From NCBI GenBank assembly GCA_030951025.1, contig JAUZQK010000007.1:1-34095 (forward strand): a DNA stretch of 34,095 nt, read 5' to 3'. This document shows positions 1 through 8,118 of this stretch, piece by piece; position 1 is the stretch's first letter, and each line of letters starts with the position of its first letter. Both the position numbers and the translations under genes were made by a program. This stretch comes from Mariprofundus sp. Lineage in GTDB: Bacteria; Pseudomonadota; Zetaproteobacteria; Mariprofundales; Mariprofundaceae. The notes under the pieces are model-generated. The model saw only the letters and a program-made list of their open reading frames with translations, made no database searches and was not told the origin of the DNA.

Positions 1-1533
1 ACCACCCCCATTTATTATGTCAATGATGAGCCGCATTTGGGTCATATGTACACCACCATCGCTGCCGATGTGCTGGCGCGTTATCAGCGTATGAGCAGTC
101 GTGATGTGTTCTTTTTGACCGGTGTGGATGAACACGGCCAAAAGGTGCAACAGGCGGCAGCAGAGCGCGGCATTGAACCGATCGAATTGGCCGATCAGGT
201 GGTGGCACGCTATCAGACGTTGTGGCCGGAGCTGGGCATTAGCAACGACGATTTCATTCGCACAAGCTCGGATCGACACAAAGCAGGTGCACAGGCGATG
301 TGGCGACGATTGGAAAATGCCGGCACGATTTATAAAGATTTTTATGAAGATTGGTATTGTGTACCGTGCGAAACCTATTGGACGGAAACACAGCTCAAGG
401 AAGCCGAGCATTGGGAATCATCCACATGTCCGGATTGCAAACGGGCGGTGGAGAAGATTCAGGAAGAATCGTATTTCTTTCGATTAAGTGCCTTTCAGGA
501 TCAGCTGCTTGATTATATCAAGGCCAATCCTGATTTTATTGCACCAGCCTCGCGGCGCAATGAAGTGATTAGCTTTGTTGAATCCGGCTTGCGTGATTTA
601 TCGGTGTCGCGCACAACCTTCTCCTGGGGTGTGCCGGTGCCGGGTGATGAAAAACATGTGATTTATGTGTGGATTGATGCGCTGACCAATTATCTCTCCG
701 CACTCGGTTTCCCTGAACACGATGAACCCAAATACTGGCCTGCCGATGTGCATTTGATTGGTAAGGATATTTTGCGTTTTCATGCGATTTATTGGCCGTG
801 CATGTTGATGGCGGCAGGCTTGCCATTACCCAAACGCATTTATGCACACGGCTGGTGGACGGTTGAAGGTGAAAAGATGAGCAAATCGAAGGGCAATGCA
901 CTCCGCCCATCCGATTTACTGGCCGATTACGATGCCGATGTATTGCGTTACTTTTTGTTGCGTGAAGTCCCCTTTGGGCACGATGGTGACTTTTCCTTCA
1001 CGGCCTTAAAACAACGCTACAATTCCGAATTGGCCAACGATGTGGGTAATTTATTGAATCGCTCTCTGGCGATGCTGAATAAATACCGTGGTGGTGTGCT
1101 GGCTGAGGGTGGTGAAGAGCTGGATTGTGATCGCGCTCTGATTGCCGATGTCGAAGCGATGCAGCGCGATGTGGCTGAAATGATGGATAAACAGGCTTTT
1201 CATCTGGCCTTAGAGCGCATCAATATGCTGGTCAAACATGGTAATCGCTATGTTGAAGATAATGCGCCGTGGGCCCTGGCCAAAGCCGGTGATACGAAAC
1301 GCTTGAATACAGTGCTTTATCATCTGGTTGAAACGTTGCGTTTGGTGGCTGTGCAACTATCACCCTTTATGCCCGCTAAAATGCATCAGATGTTGAATCA
1401 GATTATGGATGACATACCTGATGCCGAAGTGGCTCATCGTAAGCTCTCATTTGCAGAGCATGGTGGCTGGGGATTACTTAAAGCCGGCCATCAATGTGCC
1501 AAGCCGCAGCCAGTATTCCCCCGGATGGATTAA
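1..1533 (+). CDS. metG: Methionyl-tRNA synthetase, 5' end cut by window edge
   Basis: Charges tRNA-Met and initiator tRNA with methionine in the cytoplasm. The reading frame is open from base 1, so only the first few residues are missing; 510 codons are visible. The class I signatures are both present: the HIGH-type motif reads PHLGH (visible residues 11-15) and the KMSKS loop is exact (292-296). Four cysteines (120, 123, 143, 146; CVPC and CPDC) form one zinc knuckle between the halves of the catalytic domain. The anticodon-binding helical domain follows (about 350-500). The protein ends there, so it lacks the C-terminal tRNA-binding (EMAP/Trbp111-like) domain of E. coli MetG; such short forms are known. 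The next gene starts in the stop codon (TAATG), suggesting co-transcription. Confidence 0.97.
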   Translation, partial: TTPIYYVNDEPHLGHMYTTIAADVLARYQRMSSRDVFFLTGVDEHGQKVQQAAAERGIEPIELADQVVARYQTLWPELGISNDDFIRTSSDRHKAGAQAMWRRLENAGTIYKDFYEDWYCVPCETYWTETQLKEAEHWESSTCPDCKRAVEKIQEESYFFRLSAFQDQLLDYIKANPDFIAPASRRNEVISFVESGLRDLSVSRTTFSWGVPVPGDEKHVIYVWIDALTNYLSALGFPEHDEPKYWPADVHLIGKDILRFHAIYWPCMLMAAGLPLPKRIYAHGWWTVEGEKMSKSKGNALRPSDLLADYDADVLRYFLLREVPFGHDGDFSFTALKQRYNSELANDVGNLLNRSLAMLNKYRGGVLAEGGEELDCDRALIADVEAMQRDVAEMMDKQAFHLALERINMLVKHGNRYVEDNAPWALAKAGDTKRLNTVLYHLVETLRLVAVQLSPFMPAKMHQMLNQIMDDIPDAEVAHRKLSFAEHGGWGLLKAGHQCAKPQPVFPRMD

Positions 1534-2066
1534 TGACTCCACGTCGTTTGGTGCAGCGCTTTTTACCCGATCACCGAACCATTCGGGATCACAAGGCATT
1601 AAAGTGTTTTGGTAAACTGTTGCATGATCCGGCGCTATGGCATTTGAATCGTCATTCGGTTGCCAAAGCTTATTTTGTTGGCTTGGTGTGTGCATTTATT
1701 CCGATACCATTCCAGATGGTTTTAGCTGCTGCTGTTGCGATTATGATACGCAGCAATCTACCCATTTCAGTGGCACTGGTTTGGTTGACCAATCCGCTGA
1801 CCATGCCGCCGTTATTTTATATGGCCTATAAAGTGGGAGCCTGGATGATGGGCTTGCCGGAGCAGGACTTTTTGTTTGAACCCAGCCTCGATTGGGTAAC
1901 GCAAAGCATGTCCACTGTTTGGGAGCCATTTTTATTGGGTTGTGCAGTCCTCGGCGTCGGCAGTGGCGCGTTGGGTTATGTCGGCATCCAATTACTCTGG
2001 CGTTGGATGGTCGTACGTCGTTGGCGCGGTCGGGGTCATCGTGATTTGGATTCGCGGCAGCCGTAA
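1533..2066 (+). CDS. DUF2062 family membrane protein
   Basis: A 177-residue protein of the DUF2062 family; biochemical function unknown. Its ATG overlaps the metG stop as TAATG, which I prefer to an ATG 39 bases upstream inside metG. The basic N-terminus (TPRRLVQRFLPDH) leads to a conserved helix with FIPIPFQM, then a segment with TNPLTMPPLFYMAYKVG. Both are typical of DUF2062 proteins, which often have a Pro-rich, phosphatase-like membrane core. A last hydrophobic helix (about 125-155) is followed by a strongly basic cytoplasmic tail (RRWRGRGHR). The following kinase gene begins one base after this stop, so the three genes probably form one transcript. Confidence 0.85.
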   Translation: MTPRRLVQRFLPDHRTIRDHKALKCFGKLLHDPALWHLNRHSVAKAYFVGLVCAFIPIPFQMVLAAAVAIMIRSNLPISVALVWLTNPLTMPPLFYMAYKVGAWMMGLPEQDFLFEPSLDWVTQSMSTVWEPFLLGCAVLGVGSGALGYVGIQLLWRWMVVRRWRGRGHRDLDSRQP

Positions 2067-2067
2067 T

Positions 2068-2961
2068 GTGACAGCGCTATGGCGGCATATTGAGCAATCA
2101 ATTCAGCTTGCCACAGGCAGTGCCTTTATCATTCAGCAACAACACAGTATTGCAGGTGGCAGTATTAATCGTGTGTATCGCATTGTTGGTGGCGAACAGC
2201 ATTTCCTGGTAAAAATTAATACATCAGATCGCTTGCAGATGTTTGAAGCTGAAGCTGCGGCTTTGAAAGAGCTGGCTGATGCCGGGGCGATACGGGTGCC
2301 GGCCGTACTGTGTTCGGGGCAGGCTGATGGTCAATCATGGCTGGTGATGGAGTTTATTGAACTGGTAGCGGGTAATGCTGAATCTTCGCGTTGCTTGGGT
2401 AGAGCGTTGGCGGTGCTGCATCGTTGTGATTCATCTGCGTTTGGCTGGTGGCGTGATAATACGATCGGCTCGACCATACAGCATAATAGTGTGATGGCTG
2501 ATTGGCCGACATTTTATCGTGAACGGCGTTTGCGTGTGCAATTTGATTTGGCCGCAGAGCATGGGTTTACTGGCTCGTTACAAGATAAAGCTGAGCTGCT
2601 GATGGCGGATATGCATGTATTTTTTGCCGATTATCAACCCCATCCATCGTTATTGCACGGTGACTTATGGGCTGGAAACTGTGCCTTTGATAGAGATGGC
2701 AAGCCGGTGATTTTTGATCCTGCGCTATATTATGGTGATCGCGAAACCGATCTCGCCATGACAGAATTGTTCGGTGGTTTTTCAGCCGGATTTTATGAGG
2801 CATATCAGCAGGCCTGGCCATTGCATGAGGGCTATGCGGTGCGCAAAGCGCTGTACAATCTCTATCATATTTTAAATCACGCCAATCTATTCGGTGGCGC
2901 TTATATCATTCAAGCTGAGTCGATGATCGATGCTCTGCTGGCTGAATGTGGCGGTGGATGA
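2068..2961 (+). CDS. Fructosamine kinase family protein (YniA-like)
   Basis: A 297-residue protein of the fructosamine-3-kinase/aminoglycoside phosphotransferase fold, predicted to phosphorylate ketosamines formed when sugars glycate amines, a protein-deglycation step. Visible motifs: a glycine-rich region SIAGGSINRVYRI near residue 35, an ATP-binding lysine in FLVKIN, the catalytic loop LLHGDLWAGN (Asp199, Asn204) and a metal-binding IFDPALYYGDRETD (Asp217). I chose GTG at 2068. The frame is open further upstream, but that stretch overlaps DUF2062 and reads as low-quality protein; E. coli YniA is about 286 residues, matching the short form. No strong Shine-Dalgarno is visible, so translational coupling to the upstream gene is likely. 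It ends 3 bases from the convergent pmbA stop, with no terminator between them. Confidence 0.88.
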   Translation: MTALWRHIEQSIQLATGSAFIIQQQHSIAGGSINRVYRIVGGEQHFLVKINTSDRLQMFEAEAAALKELADAGAIRVPAVLCSGQADGQSWLVMEFIELVAGNAESSRCLGRALAVLHRCDSSAFGWWRDNTIGSTIQHNSVMADWPTFYRERRLRVQFDLAAEHGFTGSLQDKAELLMADMHVFFADYQPHPSLLHGDLWAGNCAFDRDGKPVIFDPALYYGDRETDLAMTELFGGFSAGFYEAYQQAWPLHEGYAVRKALYNLYHILNHANLFGGAYIIQAESMIDALLAECGGG

Positions 2962-2964
2962 CAA

Positions 2965-4347
2965 TTATTCTCCAGCGATGGTCATGCCGGAAATGGCAAT
3001 CGATGGAACAGCACTGGAGCCAAACCAGGTGAGATCTGAGCCGATCAGTTCAATGTTGGCAAACATATCTTTTAGATTACCGGCAATGGTGATGCCTTGC
3101 ACTGGATGACTGATCTTTCCATCGTTGATTAAAAAGCCACCCGCGCCACGTGAATAATCACCGGTGACCGCATTGACACCAAAACCAATCAACTCCGTGA
3201 TCAAGACACCATGACCGATGCTGCTGATCATATCAGCCTGAGTGCTGTTGCCGGGCTGCCAGATGAGATTGGATGAGCCGATACCGATATCGCCGGTCAG
3301 GCCGCGAGAAGCACTGCCTGTTTCTGCCTGGCCAAGGCGTTTGGCCACGTATCGGTCTGCCAAAAAGGTGTTTAATTTACCGTCGCTGATGATGTTATTT
3401 AATGTACAGCGCGTGCCTTCGCCATCGAACAAACGATTACCCAGCCCGTCGGGGTGATCGGGGTGATCTTCGATGTTGATAAAATCAGGGAAAATGGATT
3501 GATTGAGGCTGTCGGCTAAAAATGAGCGTTGCTGCAACACCGAGCGACCATTGATCGCACCAACCAGATGGCCGAGCAATGATGTGGCCGTGCGTGGCTC
3601 GAAGATGATCATGCTCTCGCCACTTTCCATGCTGCCGGGATTAAGGCGTGCTGTGGCACGGCTGGCAGCTTCTTCGGCGATCGTTTGTGGTGAATGCAAA
3701 TCGTCGGCATGAAAAGCACGATGCCAGGCATAATCGCGCTGCATATGCTCACCTGTACCGGCAATCACCGACACACTCAATGAGGCTGAAGCTTTGGCAT
3801 ATTCGGCAAAAAAACCATCACTGGACGCATAGGCCACTGAGCTGTTGCCAAAGCAGGCATCTGCACCTTCGCTGTTGCTGATCAGACTGGAATAATCGCG
3901 TGCAAGTTGTTCACATTCCAATGCGGCGGCTTTGGCTAGCTCGAGATTCCAGCCGGCATCGCTGCGGTTGTGTTTGGCTTGCCAGGCTTTTAATTCATCC
4001 ATGCCGGGGTGATTGGCACCGACCGGTGGTACGGCATCGGGATCGGGCTCTGAGATGCGCGCCATGGCGACGACCTGTTTGGCCAGTTTTTTGAGACCTG
4101 ATTCGGATACATCAGAGGACGATGCGGTGGCAAAAGCCAAGCCGCCAGCAGGAGACTCGACAAAGGCACGCAGGCCAATGCCCTGGGCATCTTCGCGCTC
4201 CACTGATTCGACTTGCCCGTTACGAATACTGATTGAGTCGCCGGTATCGCACACGGCCAACGCATCGACATGGATAGCGCCGTATTGTTTAGCCGCTTCT
4301 ATGAGCTGGCTGGACTGATCGGCAATACTATTGATTGTTAAGCTCAT
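2965..4347 (-). CDS. pmbA: TldE/PmbA metalloprotease-complex subunit
   Basis: A 460-residue PmbA/TldE protein. In E. coli TldD and TldE form a heteromeric protease that matures microcin B17 and degrades unfolded peptides, with TldD carrying the metal site. Family features seen here include SISIRNGQVESVEREDAQGIGLRAFV near residues 35-60, a central domain with MIIFEPRTATSLLGHLVGAINGRSV, and the C-terminal GAGGFLINDGKISHPVQGITIAGNL. There is no HExxxH, as expected for TldE. Its ATG overlaps the tldD stop (ATGA, 4344-4347), so the subunits are translationally coupled. No antimicrobial-peptide precursor gene is visible nearby. Confidence 0.95.
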   Translation of the reverse strand: MSLTINSIADQSSQLIEAAKQYGAIHVDALAVCDTGDSISIRNGQVESVEREDAQGIGLRAFVESPAGGLAFATASSSDVSESGLKKLAKQVVAMARISEPDPDAVPPVGANHPGMDELKAWQAKHNRSDAGWNLELAKAAALECEQLARDYSSLISNSEGADACFGNSSVAYASSDGFFAEYAKASASLSVSVIAGTGEHMQRDYAWHRAFHADDLHSPQTIAEEAASRATARLNPGSMESGESMIIFEPRTATSLLGHLVGAINGRSVLQQRSFLADSLNQSIFPDFINIEDHPDHPDGLGNRLFDGEGTRCTLNNIISDGKLNTFLADRYVAKRLGQAETGSASRGLTGDIGIGSSNLIWQPGNSTQADMISSIGHGVLITELIGFGVNAVTGDYSRGAGGFLINDGKISHPVQGITIAGNLKDMFANIELIGSDLTWFGSSAVPSIAISGMTIAGE

Positions 4348-5777
4348 GTCTCGGTGCCTCCGACAGTTAAATCATCAATGCGAATGGTCGGCAATCCCAC
4401 CCCAACCGGTACAGACTGGCCGCCTTTGCCACAGGTGCCGACACCGGGATCGAGTTCCAGATCATTGCCGATCATCGATACCTTTTGCAGCACTTCATGG
4501 CCTGCGCCAATCAATGTTGCGCCTTTAACCGGATATTGAATTTTTCCATTCTCCACGTAATAGGCTTCCGATGTGGTGAATACAAACTTGCCGGAGGTGA
4601 TATCGACTTGTCCTCCACCGAAATTGACGGCATAAATACCGCGATCCAACGAGGCAATGATATCATCGGGATTATCGTTGCCTGCCAACATAAAGGTATT
4701 GGTCATGCGCGGCAGAACCGGATGTGCATAGGATTCGCGGCGACCATTGCCGGTGGCCTGCATGCCCATCAGTCGGGCATTTTGTTTGTCCATCAAATAG
4801 CCGGTTAAAATACCATCTTCAATCAATACAGTGCGATTGGTAGCCGTACCTTCATCATCGACGCTGAGTGAACCACGGCGCTCAGGGATAGTGCCATCAT
4901 CGACAACTGTAATACCTTTGGCCGCCACACGCTGCCCCATTTTATCGGCGAAAACAGAGCTGCCCTTACGATTAAAATCACCCTCTAAACCATGGCCAAT
5001 GGCCTCATGCAGTAGAATGCCAGGCCAGCCGGGGCCCAAGACCACAGGCATAGAGCCAGCTGGAGTATCGTGGGCATCGAGATTCAGCAGTGCCAGGCGC
5101 ACAGCTTCACGCACCAGCCGTTTGGCTTGGTCACCAGCTGTTAAACGCGATAAAGCAAAGCGGCCACCGCCACCGGCTGAACCAGTTTCACGTTTACCAT
5201 TCTGTTCAACGACAACGGAAATATTCAAGCGTACCAAAGGGCGAGCATCATGGATATGACAACCATCCATGCGAATGATATGGATATCTGAAAAGGATGA
5301 TGAGACATTGGCAAAGACTTGTAGCACGCGCGGATCGAGGCTGCGTGCCAGCGCATCGAGTTCTTCAAGTAATGTTTTTCGCTGTAAAAAATCAACGCCA
5401 TCTGATGGGTTTACAGCTTGATACAGGCTAGTTGTTGGCTTGCCGGAATGAATGGATACAGGGGCAATACTGGAGCCGCTCTCGGCAATGGCACGAGCTG
5501 ATTTTCCGGCCTGCATCAGTGCACCATGATCGAAGCAATCGGTAAAGGCGTGGCCGGCCGATTCCCCCTTGATGACACGCGCACCCATGCCCTGATGGGT
5601 GGAGGCAGAGACATGTTTCACACGGCCTTCTTCGAGCGCCAGTGATTCCGAAGTGCTGTGCTCGATATACAAATCACCATCATCGGCATGGGCCGGTAAC
5701 AGACTGGAGAGTACAGATTGTAAGGTTTCAAGGGCGATAGGCAGCGGGCAGGGGGGGGGAGAGTTGTTTGTCAGCAT
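4344..5777 (-). CDS. tldD: TldD metalloprotease, catalytic subunit
   Basis: A 477-residue TldD, close to the 481 of E. coli. The zinc motif HEAIGH (HExxxH, His257-His262) lies in LLHEAIGHGLEGDF. The N-terminal sensor-like region contains STSESLALEEGRVKHVS; the C-terminal region contains VENGKIQYPVKGATLIG. I start at ATG 5777; an in-frame ATG at 5843 would add 22 residues without family support. A run of nine C (plus-strand G 5751-5759) sits seven codons after this start and encodes Pro-Pro-Pro. Slippage there would frameshift nearly the whole protein. First gene of the tldD-pmbA pair, divergent from the DUF2007 gene. Confidence 0.95.
   Translation of the reverse strand: MLTNNSPPPCPLPIALETLQSVLSSLLPAHADDGDLYIEHSTSESLALEEGRVKHVSASTHQGMGARVIKGESAGHAFTDCFDHGALMQAGKSARAIAESGSSIAPVSIHSGKPTTSLYQAVNPSDGVDFLQRKTLLEELDALARSLDPRVLQVFANVSSSFSDIHIIRMDGCHIHDARPLVRLNISVVVEQNGKRETGSAGGGGRFALSRLTAGDQAKRLVREAVRLALLNLDAHDTPAGSMPVVLGPGWPGILLHEAIGHGLEGDFNRKGSSVFADKMGQRVAAKGITVVDDGTIPERRGSLSVDDEGTATNRTVLIEDGILTGYLMDKQNARLMGMQATGNGRRESYAHPVLPRMTNTFMLAGNDNPDDIIASLDRGIYAVNFGGGQVDITSGKFVFTTSEAYYVENGKIQYPVKGATLIGAGHEVLQKVSMIGNDLELDPGVGTCGKGGQSVPVGVGLPTIRIDDLTVGGTET
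5751..5759 (-). repeat. C9 homopolymer inside tldD 5' coding region
   Basis: Nine consecutive C on the coding strand (G on plus) at codons 7-9 of tldD. It is the longest G/C homopolymer I noticed in the window. Such tracts can mediate slipped-strand variation or cause sequencing error. The present length keeps tldD in frame. Confidence 0.8.
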
Positions 5778-5850
5778 GGCGGTAATCGTCGGCGCTGGCT
5801 GGCTGCTGTCAAGCAAGGCTGATGAATTGAATAACAGCTTCAACAGATTT

Positions 5851-5880
5851 TCACCGCAAAGTACGCAGAGGAACGCAGTA
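5851..5880 (+). repeat. Dispersed intergenic repeat, copy A
   Basis: Reads TCACCGCAAAGTACGCAGAG followed by GAACGCAGTA. It belongs to a family with three more copies in this window (30581-30612, 31986-32016, and 32052-32080 on the minus strand). It lies just upstream of the chosen tldD start, in the gap before the divergent DUF2007 gene. No ORF is associated with it. The rest of the 5778-5999 gap holds a ten-T run (5978-5987) and no terminator. Confidence 0.65.
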
Positions 5881-5999
5881 GTAAATCAAGATCAACAGCT
5901 CCATATTGACTGTTAAGTCCAAGAATTTCGCGGTGCATGCTTTTGAGGCTAGTGATCTGGTGGGTGACGCTGTGCGATTTTTTTTTTAGCTTGTTGCAC

Positions 6000-6209
6000 A
6001 TGATTGAACTTATACGTATTTCTGATCCTGTCAGTATTCAAATTCTTAGTGACGCGCTGGAGTCACGCCAGATATTGTTTCGTATTGATAACGCCGGCAT
6101 GAATGCCTTGATGCCATTGCCCACGGTGATGGATGCGCGGGTGTTGGTGGCTGAAGAGGATATCGTGGCTGCCGAATTGATCTTGTCTGATCTGGAGTTG
6201 AATCTATGA
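6000..6209 (+). CDS. DUF2007 small protein
   Basis: A 69-residue DUF2007 (putative signal-transducing, ACT-like fold) protein. The typical pattern is seen: IRISDPVSIQILSDALESRQ at the start, a central IDNAGMNAL, and a C-terminal ARVLVAEEDIVAAELILSDL. The frame is open upstream to 5937, but that segment crosses a ten-T run and is not family-like, so I start at ATG 6000. No good Shine-Dalgarno is visible. Its stop overlaps the start of the EI24 gene (ATGA 6206-6209), so the two are coupled. The function of the family is not established. Confidence 0.8.
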   Translation: MIELIRISDPVSIQILSDALESRQILFRIDNAGMNALMPLPTVMDARVLVAEEDIVAAELILSDLELNL

Positions 6210-6907
6210 TCAACGGTGGCATGGTGTTGTTGGGCGGCATGCGTTTGTTGCTCAGTCGGGCTGAATTGCGTGCTGTGTTATGGCGCATGCTGGCGTTGTT
6301 GTTGGCCTTGATGTTGATCTTGAGTTTTGGTGTGTTTTGGTTGGTGGATTATATTGCCGCGCTTTGGATTCCCAGCGCTGATACCTGGTATTGGCAATTG
6401 TTATCATGGCTGGTTGGGGGGCTGGCATTTTTACTGGCCGTGCTATGCGGAATTATCAGCTTTGTTACCCTGGGTTCGGCAGTGTCGGCACCCTGGCTGG
6501 ATGTATTGGCTACGCGTACAGAAGCGATTTCCGGTCAACCGGTGAAAGAGCCGGAGGTAAGCTGGTGGCCGATGATGCTACAGAGTCTGGTCAATTCGGT
6601 ACGACCGTTATCAGTGTTATTGCTGTGGGGTGCGGTGGCACTGGTGTTTTTCTGGTTACCACCTCTGGCCACAGCCATCTGGACGTATGGTGCGATGCGT
6701 TTCCTCAGTTTTGAATTGATTGATACAACGGCATCGCGGCGAGGCTGGGACTATGCCGAACGCAAAGCACATTTGCTTGATCGACGCTGGTTTTATATTG
6801 GGTTTTCAGGTCTGGCTATCTTGCTGATGATGGTGCCGCTGGTTAATCTACTGGTGATTCCAGCAGCAGTGGTGGCTTTGAGTAAAGAACAAGTTTCACA
6901 TGCATGA
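6206..6907 (+). CDS. EI24 domain (CysZ-like) membrane protein
   Basis: A 233-residue integral membrane protein of the EI24/CysZ fold, known in E. coli CysZ as a sulfate permease; other members are uncharacterised. Hydrophobic helices at about 24-52, 62-92, 128-160 and 200-225 frame a family-like VSAPWLDVLATRTEAISG segment and the motif SFELIDTTASRRGWDYAERKA before the last helix. In the family this stretch (LD...R) is conserved. Substrate cannot be read from the sequence, and no sulfate-assimilation genes lie nearby. It faces the cytochrome gene convergently across 104 bases in which I see no clear terminator. Confidence 0.82.
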   Translation: MINGGMVLLGGMRLLLSRAELRAVLWRMLALLLALMLILSFGVFWLVDYIAALWIPSADTWYWQLLSWLVGGLAFLLAVLCGIISFVTLGSAVSAPWLDVLATRTEAISGQPVKEPEVSWWPMMLQSLVNSVRPLSVLLLWGAVALVFFWLPPLATAIWTYGAMRFLSFELIDTTASRRGWDYAERKAHLLDRRWFYIGFSGLAILLMMVPLVNLLVIPAAVVALSKEQVSHA

Positions 6908-7011
6908 TTGCTGGCGCCAGGCCAATCGCATTAGGCAAAAGGGGACATGGATGCCGAATGCAGTATGAGCTTTACTAAACCAGTGCATGAACATCCGGTT
7001 TATTAAAACAA

Positions 7012-7782
7012 TCAGTGGCGTGGTGCTGAAGGATTTCCTGATGTGGATGGGCGAGCCACGGTCAGGAATGCTGCCACATTGGCAATGTCTTCATCACTCA
7101 ATCGGGCTGCAACGTTGCGCATTTGGCCCATGGGATCGTTATCACGGGCGGCATCGTCATCCGATGATGCTGTGCTGGCTCCCAGGCGAAAAGCCTCCAA
7201 CTCATGTTTTAAATAGGTGTAGTTCTGGCCGCCGATCATCGGGTACATATTACCCGCTGAACGGCCATTAAAAGCATGGCAACTTTGGCATGCGGGTATG
7301 CCGCGTTCCGGTATGCCGAAATGGACAATGATTTTTCCTTTATACATCAGGCCAATGTCATCGCCATTTTTACGCATGCTATCCAGGTCCGAGCCTAAAC
7401 TCGGAGTTTTTAACGCATGTGCATAAGCCGCTACATCCCGGCGTTGTTCGCGGGTCAATGCTTTGGCGATATCGTTCATCTGGTACATTTGATTGTCTTG
7501 ACGCTTGTCGGAAGCAAAGTCTTCCAATTGTTTCCAGATATATTTTTGAACCTGATACGCCAAACGTGGTGTGCCCATTTCATCGGAACCCATGCCGCCA
7601 GTGCCGTGGCAACCTGCACATGCAGGCACATCATCACCGAGCCCATTCTGATAAATGATGCGGCCATTGATGATGTTGCCCTGTGCTTCGCGAACACCGT
7701 CATGAATGCCTGCAGCAGATATGTTTATCGCCCCGACATTCAGTGCAACGACCATCCCGATAGAAATCATAAAACGTTTCAT
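7012..7782 (-). CDS. Diheme cytochrome c, c4-like, periplasmic
   Basis: A 256-residue secreted protein with two covalent heme sites: CAGCH (55-59) and CQSCH (165-169). The layout is two class I cytochrome domains in tandem, as in cytochrome c4, which shuttles electrons to terminal oxidases. Probable axial-Met regions are MGTPRLAYQ and NMYPMIGGQNYTYL; the latter resembles the c4 consensus. The signal peptide is MKRFMISIGMVVALNVGAIN with cleavage near ISAAG. The start at 7782 is set by GGGAGG nine bases upstream; an in-frame ATG five codons earlier is less likely. Two overlapping single-helix mini-ORFs lie just upstream in the same direction. No oxidase subunit genes lie in the window. Confidence 0.93.
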   Translation of the reverse strand: MKRFMISIGMVVALNVGAINISAAGIHDGVREAQGNIINGRIIYQNGLGDDVPACAGCHGTGGMGSDEMGTPRLAYQVQKYIWKQLEDFASDKRQDNQMYQMNDIAKALTREQRRDVAAYAHALKTPSLGSDLDSMRKNGDDIGLMYKGKIIVHFGIPERGIPACQSCHAFNGRSAGNMYPMIGGQNYTYLKHELEAFRLGASTASSDDDAARDNDPMGQMRNVAARLSDEDIANVAAFLTVARPSTSGNPSAPRH

Positions 7783-7820
7783 AAATCTGCCTCCCATGGC
7801 TGTTTGTTTTTAACGATGAA

Positions 7821-7904
7821 TCAAAGCGCTTCAATCAACATCAAGAGAGCCAGGATTAGTATCGAGCCGATGATGGGCGTACTTTTCCGCGATAATTTAT
7901 TCAT
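7821..7904 (-). CDS. 27-residue single-helix membrane mini-protein
   Basis: Twenty-seven codons, beginning MNKLSRKST and then a hydrophobic helix ending ALLMLIEAL. It has the best ribosome-binding site in the region: AGGAGG (7910-7915), five bases before ATG 7904. The basic N-terminus followed by one hydrophobic stretch predicts an N-in single-pass inner-membrane peptide. Its start overlaps the stop of the preceding mini-ORF (ATGA, 7901-7904), and the cytochrome c start is 38 bases downstream of its stop. The layout resembles small accessory subunits of respiratory complexes (CydX or CcoQ type), but I see no sequence identity to a named family; the function is unknown. Confidence 0.6.
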   Translation of the reverse strand: MNKLSRKSTPIIGSILILALLMLIEAL

Positions 7905-7987
7905 GATGACCTCCTGAATGCTTCTAGAGATATAAGTGCAATAGATATGCCAATGAGAAATAATAAAAAAACTGCGTTCTTTATCAT
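7901..7987 (-). CDS. 28-residue hydrophobic mini-protein, coupled to the next
   Basis: Twenty-eight codons: MIKNAVFLLFLIGISIALIS, then LEAFRRSS. It is one predicted membrane helix with a basic C-terminal end. The stop overlaps the ATG of the 27-residue gene as ATGA. The last codons AGG AGG double as the Shine-Dalgarno of that second gene, so the coding sequence and signal are interleaved. Its own Shine-Dalgarno is weak (an A-rich leader), which lowers confidence that it is translated. An in-frame ATT lies seven codons upstream, after a TAA. Confidence 0.45.
   Translation of the reverse strand: MIKNAVFLLFLIGISIALISLEAFRRSS
7910..7915 (-). promoter_or_regulatory. Strong Shine-Dalgarno for the 27-residue mini-gene
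   Basis: AGGAGG on the minus strand, five bases from the ATG at 7904. It is a perfect match to the anti-Shine-Dalgarno core and is the main reason to treat such a short frame as a gene. Confidence 0.75.
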
Positions 7988-8118
7988 TTTTTGTGCTTTG
8001 TTTTCAATGTCTTATGTTTTTTAAAGTGTGTTTTTATTGGTGTGTGATATTCTCTGGATTGAGAAGCTGCGCGGATTTAATCCCTGATTTTGGCAATGCA
8101 CTTTTGTGAATCAATCGT

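Noticed and set aside
1942-2067. Upstream ATG extension of the fructosamine kinase gene (42 extra codons)
   Set aside because: It overlaps the DUF2062 gene in another frame, reads as a hydrophobic out-of-frame stretch and exceeds the family length.
5978-5987. Ten-T run upstream of the DUF2007 gene, considered as a terminator
   Set aside because: No stable hairpin precedes it on either strand.
7417-7917. 166-codon plus-strand frame antisense to the cytochrome
   Set aside because: It is antisense to a clear diheme cytochrome and both mini-ORFs; the sequence has no family pattern or good Shine-Dalgarno.
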